Assembly (NCBI RefSeq): GCF_000165425.1
Contig: NW_001798974.1
Span: forward strand, 1 to 64,000
DNA: 64,000 nucleotides
DNA from: Paramecium tetraurelia
Lineage: Eukaryota; Ciliophora; Oligohymenophorea; Peniculida; Parameciidae
Reading direction: 5' to 3'
Positions within the stretch are counted from its first letter, which is position 1. The number at the start of each line of letters is the position of its first letter. Both the position numbers and the translations under genes were made by a program. The notes under the pieces were generated by a model, which was given only the letters and a program-made list of their open reading frames with translations, was not told where the DNA came from and ran no database searches. This document shows positions 55,381-64,000 of this stretch, piece by piece.

Positions 55381-55877
55381 AAGATCTATTAGGAAGTCAT
55401 AACATATAGTGATTATTATAGTATTAATTAAATATAAGAGATATTCATTTGTTAAGAATCAATAGTTTATTATTTCAAGGTGTAAATTGGCTATTTATTT
55501 TATTATTATAATCATAGTATTTTTATAATATGAATGGGTGTATTCTTATTCTTAATGGTTTCGGGGTCAATATTTCTATCAATTTTTAAAAGGGTTAAAT
55601 TATTTTAAAAAATGTAATAAAATGGAAAACTTAATTTGATGAGAATGCTATTATTAATAGTTATGAAATAAGGAGGAATTTGAAAACCATTTTTCAAAAT
55701 TTAGAAAGATTTTATAATGAATCTATCAAATATTAGATTACTATTAGTTATTTTAATTAAAATATTTTAATAAAGATTTAAAAATAAATACTCATTATTC
55801 TATTTGAACAAAAATTATTATATCGATTTTATGAATAAATTTTGGAGCGAAAACATAGAAAATATATAAATAAAAGA
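55381..55877. other. Convergent spacer
   Basis: Very AT-rich, no gene seen, between the 3' ends of two convergent genes. Confidence 0.6.
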
Positions 55878-56625
55878 TCATTCTGGTAATTTTAGAGTGG
55901 ATAGAGTTTCTGGGAAGTGAGAAGCGATAAAAAATTTTCTGATATATTTTAACAAAGTTGTTATTTCTGGCACCTTCTCTGAATGAAGTATGTCTTCTAT
56001 AATTTCGAAGCTGGCGAAGTATTTCTTAGCAATTGCAGCTGCCTCTTTATTCTCCAAAACCTTTTTGATGTCCTCTCTTGAGTAATTTTTCTTCTTGGCC
56101 TATAACGAAATGAAATGCTTGATAACTTTGTTTTCCTTTACTTGTGGAGAACATCGATTAGCTACAAATATTAAATTAAAATAATACCGAAATGATTTTT
56201 TAACAGTCCTCCTATATTTTTTGGAATATTTTTTGCCTCACTAGGATTCTTTTGCTTTGGTTTTAATTCCTGAAATGAATTAACTTGTGGCAAAGTTTCT
56301 GAGGGGGCATTATATGAATGATCTTCGAAATTGAGAGAAGATTCTTACATATTCAATATAATTAATATTGACTCAGAGAGTGGATGCCAAATGTAATATA
56401 AACTCACTTTCATAAATCTATCTGATACTTGATTCCTCGACTAAGATTTAACTTAAATATTATTAATTTATCATAAATTCTATCTGAATTAAGAAAAGAA
56501 TATTGACCTGTTATTAATTCATTGATCTCAGATAACTCATTAAAATAAGGTCGCCATGATATTACATTATCATTTCCCTGTTTTCGAGTCACCTAATAAA
56601 AATTAAACATCATAATTATTATCAT
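55878..56625 (-). CDS. Unknown small protein
   Basis: A plausible first exon (VTRKQGNDNVISWRPYFNEL) and a clear last part: LNFEDHSYNAPSETLPQVNS, a 26-nt GTA...TAG intron, then KNYSREDIKKVLENKEAAAI and EIIEDILHSEKVPEITTLLK before TGA. The middle join around 56,380 is not resolved. The C-terminal half is helical and charged. No family recognised. Two candidate ATGs lie at 56,613 and 56,625. Confidence 0.55.
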
Positions 56626-57405
56626 GAGTCTAATTCTTAAGATTTATACTGTTGTGTAGATTAAGAAATCTACTATGAATTACATAACAATAACATCAAA
56701 AATTCGACTAAAAATTGAACCTCTTCTCTTTAACAAGATATTTAATTTTTTATAATAATTTCTTACATATTAAATATTTAGAATAATTAATTAGAATAAT
56801 ATTTCATTTATAATTTATTCTAATTAGATAATTTTGTCAGAATTGATTTCCAAACCTTAAAATTATTTAGATAAACTCCGTTCATAATCAATGACATTTT
56901 TCAACTATGTAAGTTGTGCATCAAAGATTTGTATTCTTCAAAATCATACTTTTTCTATAAAGGATGGAATTGATTTAGGTTACTGAAATTAATTAGAGGA
57001 ATTATGATTATTTAATATAATTATAATATTGAAATACATTTTGAATTAATAATAAATGAACTTTTATTTACAACCTAAAAATATGTTAATTTATGAGAAG
57101 ACTTAAAAGACAGAATCGAAAACAATAAATAAAAATATTAAATAAGCCTAATATATGCGGGAGTGTTGATTGCAGATTTCAAAAAATACTCTCAAAAAGT
57201 AAGCAAGAAATAAAAAGAGAATTGTTGTTCAATAAGATATAATCAAAAGTGAAAGCTTAATATATTAATGAATCCTTCTCTTACTTATTACAATACTAAT
57301 TCTCTTCATATACTATCATCATTACTTTTAAAGGAAATGTATATACATAATATAAAGTAATGAAGTGAAAAGTAAATCAATGACTATTAATAAAATGATA
57401 AACAA
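56626..57405. other. AT-rich spacer with a possible TM-like snippet
   Basis: Mostly non-coding. Around 57,270-57,330 one plus frame encodes a very hydrophobic stretch (ILLLLITILILFIYYHHYF). This could be the N-terminal anchor of the interrupted frame that follows, but the frames are not joined. Confidence 0.35.
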
Positions 57406-59463
57406 AAGTAATTGGAACAATTTATAAAGAAGGTGGATATCTATGGGTTTAATAATTCAGGATAGTCTGATATAGTATAAAATTCATAACAAACTAATTT
57501 GAAAAGATGTATTTGGTTTGAATGAGACAAACAAATATGATGGAAATTAAGACAATATAAAGATGCTAATAACTTTTTAAGAAATAATTATCAGATTGAT
57601 TAAAATACAGATAAAGTATTATTTAATAATCAAAATTGTTATTATAGTTTTGAAGATTCTTTTGAAGAAATAGTTAATTATTCATCAGAGAATATGCTTC
57701 CAAAGTGGCTTTTTGTTCTCGTGCTGATAGATTATTAAGTTTCAAAATATTTTGTTTATTGTTATTACAATTTTTAATTTGCTTTGAAATATGGTTGTGA
57801 GGGTATAGTAGTTGTTGTTGAGTTGTAAGAATTCCCTATTCTTGAAGTGAATGGTTAAGGAATATTAGTTGGTGATTTTTAGTTTTATTATGTTTAAGGA
57901 GTCTGCGCATAATTTAGACTCTTAGTTGAATCTGGTATTCTAAGCATTTTATTATCAATTATCCTATTTTAGATTTCTTAAGAAAGATTCTTATTTTCCT
58001 CAAACCAATATGGTTATTTTATAATGTTTTGCGAATCGAAATAATTTCTATTGTTATATAATTATTTTAGTTAAGTTGAAGAGTTTATAGTTACCAAATA
58101 TATTTATTGAATTTAAAGTAACAATTATGGTGGTAAGGTTCTAAATGAATCAATTAATTGGCAAATCTAAAATTATCATTTAAATAGTACTTCTTATGTA
58201 GAAAACTTGTACATCACCATGCAATCATTCCAAAGAACACAACTAGTTTCAATGAAAATATTTTTGGAATCTTTATTTTCTATTTGTTTCAATGAATTTA
58301 TGCATAAATCCAATACCTGTATGCATTAATTTAGCAAATTGTGCAGCTTAAATAAATATAATATTTTTTATTCTATCGTAATGCTTCCCATCTATTTTTG
58401 CTTATTCAATTCTAATTTTCTCTGTTGATAATCCCTATATTGCAATTATGTACCACGAAAATTACTGTTTCTTTTTGGAATCTTAAATTATTAATATTGC
58501 TGATCTCTTGTAGATCCTTAACCATCAGTTGATATTTAGTCTTGATCAAAAATTGGATACTAACCTATTTTACAAGCATAAAACAATTTTAAATTTTAGG
58601 CTAATTTCAATAAATACATCAGATAATTTTAAACAAATAAACTGAATTCTTAATTTTATTAGACATGAAGTGCTGATCCTTCTTTTATCATCTATTCTGC
58701 AATAGAATCTCCTAATTGGAATTCATAGAGAATCAAATGAATGGTTAGTATGATTTTAATTGCAATGAAACCCTCTAAGTGTTTATTAGTAATCACTCTG
58801 AAAAACTATTGCAAGTATTCTTTCCCAGTCAATTAAATTCCTTTGCATTGTGGACCAAATCCTTCAAAGCACTCTATCAAATATAATATATCTGGCATTA
58901 AAATGATAGGGTTATTCTACAATAAGGAGCAATTATTCAATTTTTACGAAAAGAGTGTGGGTTACTTTGAAACAAATGAGGATAATAAATTACTGAATTA
59001 TTTCATCAATAATATATTTATTTAATTATTCAATGATGTTTTAGAAATATTAAAATTAATACCAAGAAATAAAAAAAAGTAAAAAATAATGAAAAAATAT
59101 ATCAAGCATTAAGAAAATAATGAAACTAATCTTCCAATGCCAATAATTTTATATTACCTTAATTTCTAAGAGAAATTATTAGATGTATTCCATCTGCACA
59201 GTCATCCTTTCGACCAGGAATTCAATTCTCAATTCTATTCCTTTCTCTAAGAGAAAAGTTTAACTTATATATTTCTAATTAATTTTTATGATATATGCTT
59301 AGCTGCTGTAATTTATTTCATAGGTTAATTTTAGATACATTTGTCACCTCTCATCTTTATTGACAATCTCTATTACTTCTGGATTCAAATAATCCGTAGA
59401 ATGTTAAGTTTTGAACAGAAATTAAAAGGAACAACTCAAATAATCTAATAAGGACATTTATGA
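57406..59463 (+). pseudogene. Interrupted 685-codon frame, possible decaying gene
   Basis: One uninterrupted phase of 685 codons has eight internal TGA codons and no frame change. Stretches between them look coded: ALKYGCEGIVVVVELQEFPI, EVNGQGILVGDFQFYYVQG, SNNYGGKVLNESINWQIQNY. The TGA count is below, but not far below, chance for this base composition. It could be a gene that lost function recently by substitutions only, a gene with introns I missed whose lengths are multiples of three, or chance. I know no family. The final 241 codons are fully open and are listed separately. Confidence 0.35.
58741..59463 (+). CDS. Open 240-residue frame, unknown
   Basis: Starts at ATG right after a TGA and runs 240 codons to TGA with no intron. 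Segments include NPSKHSIKYNISGIKMIGLF, GYFETNEDNKLLNYFINNIF and HPFDQEFNSQFYSFLQEKSL, then two hydrophobic stretches (TYIFLINFYDICLAAVIYFI). It may be the tail of the interrupted frame upstream or a small membrane protein in its own right. A TGA-free run of this length is somewhat unlikely by chance. No family recognised. Confidence 0.38.
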
Positions 59464-60021
59464 TTTGTCCTTTTTTAAATTTGATAATATCAACTTTCTA
59501 TTAAAGTTTATTTTATTAGCAGAATACTAAAATATGTTTAAGATTTCTTGTTTTAGATATCAATATTTCGTATCATTCTTCTGTGTATCAGATAAATAAT
59601 ATAAAACAATAATAATTTTATGCATATCAAGTATTTAGAATAATAATTGAGATTTTTTTCATTTTTTACAATTTTCATATTGGATTTCTCTTAACTCAGA
59701 AACTCATCATGGTTGTTCTTATTGAAACATTACATAATTATAATTAGTAATTTTGCACAAAAATTAATTATACACCTATTAATTCAAAATTAGCTCATTA
59801 ATATATTGCAATAAGTGTTAATAATTTTTATTAAATTCAGTAATTTTCATAGAGTAGATGCAATTCTAGAAAGCAAAATCCATTTGCAATTAAAAAAATA
59901 ACACAATAATGTTATAAGTACATGTCTAATTGCTAAAATAATGTTATCACTCAGTTAAATATTTATTTATAAATATAATTTAAATGACTCGACATATAAT
60001 CAAACTTATTAGTTGAGAAAT
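59464..60021. other. Convergent spacer
   Basis: AT-rich, no gene seen. Confidence 0.6.
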
Positions 60022-61139
60022 TCAATACTCCATTTAGGAGAATTTTGAAAATTCTTCAAATATATCGGCTCTCATTCGCACAGGTACAGAGGAACCGTCA
60101 AATTATAAAAATTGATTGATAAAGTTATCATTCTCTTCTTCCTTCTGAGAAGTGAATGTTAATAAATTATGACTGTTAGCATAGCTATGAATATTGCTAT
60201 CATTTGACAAAAAGTTAACGAGGTGATGATCAACTTTGAGAAAGTCATTATCTGATGATTCAATGAACATTTTATGAAATAATTGTAGTTGTTAAATATC
60301 CTGATGATTGCTTATAATACTAACATTTAGCTTATCAGATTAGAGCGATTACAATATCGAACTAATTCCTGATTAAGCTTATTCTTCTTATTATTATATT
60401 GATTAATTTTATTAAATTTGTTCCATGATTTGTGGCTCAATATCTTCTCTTCCAGTTTCAAGAGTATTTTAGTTATTTAAAATTTCGACTTGGTCATCAT
60501 CCTTAATTAACTATCTCTTTTGATTTGGTACAATATAGTAAGGATTTTCTTGCTTGGCGTAATTTTTTCTAATATATCCATAAAATCTATTCTTAATCAT
60601 GTTCTCCTAAAACGATATTAATACTAAAATTTTACTGGTCTTCCTTTTAGTTTTTTAGCCATCTCAGACCATCTTGAGCCTATCTTTTTGAATAAGTTCC
60701 AAATTTTTAAATCTTCTTATTAACTCCATGCCTTAGTACTTATATTTGGATCTAAATGATTAATATATCGTTCCCTAATTTGCCTTCCAGTTCTATTTGG
60801 GAGAAAACGAGCAATCACCTTCCAGTCGAACTTATATTCTTTAGTTAACCTCTTAACTTATTCATCTTCTTCAGGTGTCCATTTTTAATTTTTTTCTTCC
60901 TAGTAATCATTAAAATCTAATAATACTGTATTAGGCTTGACTCTTTTCCATCTTTACGCACATTAACTGGCATTTCGTCCATTCAAATACTCTGCTATAA
61001 GTTTCCAATCTGACCCATGTACAGAAACTGTTGATTTTAATATGTTATCTTCTTCATCAGTCCAATATTTTCTGATTTTATTTGAATTTTAGTATTTTTT
61101 ACAATTATTTTAATCTTTACTTATCCTTTTCTTGATCAT
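60022..61139 (-). CDS. Three-repeat Myb (3R-MYB) transcription factor
   Basis: 362 residues after one 29-nt intron (60,607-60,635); the joined length is in frame. Three Myb repeats follow each other from about residue 22: R1 YWTDEEDNILKSTVSVHGSD...QCAQRWKRV, R2 KWTPEEDEQVKRLTKEYKFD...QIRERYINHL, R3 WSQEEDLKIWNLFKKIGSR, then GRPENMIKNRFYGYIRK. The intron falls inside R3, and splicing restores the recognition helix. Repeat tryptophans are conserved, with the family's usual hydrophobic substitutes at some positions. The rest is Gln/Asn-rich, typical of an activation region. It should bind MYB recognition elements in the nucleus; in other eukaryotes 3R-MYBs often regulate cell-cycle genes. Confidence 0.93.
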
Positions 61140-61737
61140 CTAAAAAATAAATTAATTATTTATTTATGTTGTTAAGTTATATTTAAACCCCAAAGAAGGT
61201 ATATAAGTATAAATCAGAATAAAACGGTAAGTTATGTACTAAACAACCCACTAATTTAAAGTTGCTTTCAGTTTTTCAAAATTTAAGTGGAATTTTTAAC
61301 TATCCAAAAATATAATATATTCCAAAAATTATTTTTACCATCCTATACTCAACTTTACTAATATCAGTTATTTCTTACTACAATTATACATGTATTTGTT
61401 ATCCTTACCTTATTTTTTAAAATAAACAACAATCCAAAGACATTATCAAAATTCAATACAAATCAAGAAATAACAACCTAATAGATATTATAATAAAACT
61501 GCCAACCTAAGCTCCCATATAATATTGCTATCATAAACTTCTCGTCCCAACAGGTGTTTATCCAAAATTCACTACCCTCCAGTCTTGAATAATCCTACCC
61601 ATTTAATTTTCAAAAAGTTAGATTTTAGGCTGATATTTGTAATATATTCTTGTATATTTAAATTATATATTTTAATATATTGATATTTATAAATTAATAT
61701 TGTTTAACCATTCATACTAATTTCTCTTGACTCTTTG
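61140..61737. other. AT-rich spacer upstream of the Myb gene
   Basis: No coding features. It presumably includes the Myb promoter. Confidence 0.5.
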
Positions 61738-62520
61738 CATTACACTGCTTTGCTAATAAGACACATTATAACAATGAATATGTGATTTACTTTAGATTTC
61801 AATCTCATGAAAAAAAAACCATAACACTCGAAGAGTTATTGATCCCTAAAAAGGTGCTTTTCTAACCATCATTAGGAATTGTTTCCTGAATAAGCTAGTT
61901 ATAAAATGTGTAGTAGCGATAAAATCAATTTCATATTATATAATTTTCTTTATTTATTACAATAATCTAGTAAAGTAATCAATGTTTTTTGATCTAAATT
62001 CAAATTGGTTAGGCGAAAATTATTGACTTCACATTTCTACTTAAGACTGTTAAATTTCTATAGATATGAAAATCCTTTTTAATTTTTTTCTTTAAAATGA
62101 TGTAGCTTAAAGAATCAAACCATTCTGAGAGCAACGACTTCACTTATTAGTTAAAATCACAAATAAATTTTTCTGATAAGGTTATTGATAACTGCATGGT
62201 AATTGATTTCATTTGGAGAAAAAAATATAAAAATCAAACCTGTTAATTTTACAATATTTACTGTGGATCCTTTTTTAGCTTAATGAGTCATAGAGTGAGC
62301 TAGGTAGCAATATCTGAGAATTTTTGGATGTATTTCCACTTACCAAGAAATGAACATTTTATTGTACATTTCAATATGAATTAATATAGGTCATATCACT
62401 TCTAAAATTTGATTAATGATTCATCTGGAATTCAATTTGAAGTTCACTCACTCTTAAAGTCTCAAACTTATAAAGTTTATGTTGAACTTTAATTTTCTCC
62501 AAAAAATCTATTCTGATTGA
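61738..62520 (+). pseudogene. Possible decayed gene
   Basis: Coding-like islands on the plus strand, separated by stops: ALHCFANKTHYNNEYVIYFR and TITLEELLIPKKVLFQPSLG (61,738-61,890), then MMQLKESNHSESNDFTYQLK (62,098 on), and HFIVHFNMNQYRSYHFQNLI with KSQTYKVYVELQFSP (62,270-62,510). The last island has a beta-sandwich look, faintly like calpain domain III, but that is a guess. The islands do not join through plausible short introns. Confidence 0.25.
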
Positions 62521-63191
62521 AATTTCAATACAGATGATTTAATTGGTTGATTTCATGCTCAATTATAGTGCATATCTTGTATTTGAAGTAGTTTCTAATT
62601 ATGTTTTACATTTAAAAATTAGCTGATATTTTAATACAGCATATATTAACTCAATACATTAATTTATTGATCATAAACAAGATTATAAAGATCATGAATA
62701 AAAGGTTGTGATAAGCTAATAGTATAGGTATTACAATTATTGCTTATTTGTTTTTAAACAATTTATTAATAACTGGAATTTAGTAGAAGTTATATTAATA
62801 AATAGTAAATAATATTTTTAAATTTACAAAATTAGTCTTAGATATTTGATGGGAGTGGAGCTGTGTTCTTAAATACCAACTGAGTGTTTTGCTATTATCA
62901 TAATACAATCAGGCGCAATCATAATTTTGATGCTTCTAATATTATTGATGTATCGATATTAAATAGTCCACAAATTGCATCCAATTATGATAGTTGATGT
63001 TGAGCCAATCAAATTAAATAAATTGCAAAATATAGCAAATTGTGATATGTCATACGATTCAACTATGCATTAATAATGATATACTTTTATTTTTAAATAA
63101 TTAAGCAATTTTGAATACATTTATTTATGAAGAATTGAAACCAAAGGTTATATAAAAATAATCATAATTATCTAATAATTTTACACAAAGA
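62521..63191. other. AT-rich spacer
   Basis: No gene seen between the relic zone and the 3' end of the right-edge gene. Confidence 0.5.
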
Positions 63192-64000
63192 TCAAACGAG
63201 ATTTTCTTTAGCAATTAGCTATCTGAGCTGTCTTTCAAATAAATCATCAATAAATAATGCAGCCTATGGTAACAAGATTGTTAATTTCTTAATGTTTTAA
63301 TATTCGATAAAATACTGGTTTCGAACAAATATAAGAACAAACAATATCTTAAGGCAGGTAAACACTAAATAAAAAATGGATACAATCTATGATATATGAT
63401 TCTAGAATTACTTAAATAGTCATATTTAATTAATCTGCTTCTTCTGAAAGTCCTGTTTTAATGGTGTCCAACACACCCATAATGATCACACTCAAATAAA
63501 TTCCAATCTCTATCTCATTAAATGGTGTACTCGCTCTTTAAGTAAATAATTAGGAATTATTCATTTCTGTCAGTAATATGTTTCTCACTTTGTTTATAGT
63601 TATGGATAGACCTCTATCCATAACATTGTCATAGAGTTGTTTGCATAAAAATTGTTATTTCAAATCAAATGTTTTCTAAATACTTTCAACCTCACACAGT
63701 GTTTGATTGTTCAAGTCCAACAAGTTTTAGTCATTGTAATTACTATCAGCAATTGTGTAGGTTTATAGAAAATTGCTCAAACTATCCAAACTACCTTGTA
63801 TGATTTGTAAATATTGGTCAGTTAGATTTTAAGATATATATTCATATCCATTAAAGTTATTACTTTTAAAATACAATATTTCTCTTAAACTATAAGCTTT
63901 AGGAATAGACAATCCAAGTTCTCCAATTTGGTTGTATTGCAAACTCTTCTCTTGATAGTAATCCATAAACTGAATTCCTTAAAAGTTCATTATGAACGAA
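63192..64000 (-). CDS. 3' end of a large unknown protein (partial)
   Basis: The frame is open from the right edge of the window to TGA, with one 19-nt intron (63,365-63,383). The peptide includes NLTDQYLQIIQGSLDSLSNF, DLKQQFLCKQLYDNVMDRGL, STPFNEIEIGIYLSVIIMGV and, after the intron, FTCLKILFVLIFVRNQYFIE, ending LFERQLRQLIAKENLV. A hydrophobic stretch near the end suggests a membrane segment. The 5' part lies outside the window. The style is that of large ciliate multi-pass membrane proteins, but I cannot assign a family. An ATG at about 63,990 is probably internal. Confidence 0.65.
63599..63624. repeat. Near-perfect 26-bp palindrome
   Basis: Two 12-bp arms, each the exact reverse complement of the other, flank a 2-bp centre. 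It lies inside the coding sequence of the right-edge gene, where it encodes VMDRGLSI. It may be chance or a hairpin in the mRNA. Confidence 0.6.

Overview
The window reads as somatic (macronuclear-type) DNA of a Paramecium-like ciliate. TAA and TAG are read as glutamine inside strongly conserved domains (for example the SNF1-like kinase, the calpain-like protein, the UBR ligase and the Myb repeats), and every confident gene ends in TGA. Genes are interrupted by very small introns of about 19-34 nt, usually GTA...TAG. The DNA is AT-rich and intergenic spaces are mostly short. The confident genes read through without TA-bounded internal eliminated sequences, which argues for rearranged macronuclear DNA rather than germline DNA. 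All reading frames below use this genetic code (TGA the only stop). Exon joins were done by eye.

Layout. Positions 1-17,200 contain no gene I can call with confidence, which is very unusual for this kind of genome. There are only low-confidence relics, including a cysteine-rich stretch near 11.5-11.9 kb that could be a decayed surface-antigen-type gene. That would fit a position near a chromosome end. From 17.2 kb to 61.1 kb genes are packed: a catalytically dead calpain-like protein starting MGC; a 193-residue unknown protein; a large UBR-box/RING ubiquitin ligase; a PH-START-FFAT-ORD lipid-transfer protein; an 11.2-kb continuous coding region joining an anoctamin (TMEM16) to a pseudokinase and a long helical tail; a pterin-4a-carbinolamine dehydratase; a two-RRM nucleolar-type protein; two tiny proteins with myristoylation-type starts (MGC, MGN); an SNF1/AMPK-like kinase; a small unknown protein; a second anoctamin, with ankyrin repeats; a coiled-coil unknown; an EF-hand protein; and another small unknown. 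After a 2-kb region that is either a decaying gene or a chance frame (57.4-59.5 kb), there is a three-repeat Myb factor, a second relic zone, and the 3' end of a large gene running off the right edge.

Functional themes: membrane lipid handling (two anoctamins, one PH-START-ORD protein), Ca2+-type signalling (anoctamins, EF-hands, calpain fold) and lipid-anchored N-termini (three MGC/MGN starts). No operons are expected in this lineage, so clustering may be accidental. The best candidates for undescribed architectures are the anoctamin-pseudokinase fusion (29,701-40,934) and the double lipid-transfer-domain protein (26,709-29,550). No rRNA, tRNA, CRISPR array or recognisable intact mobile element was found.
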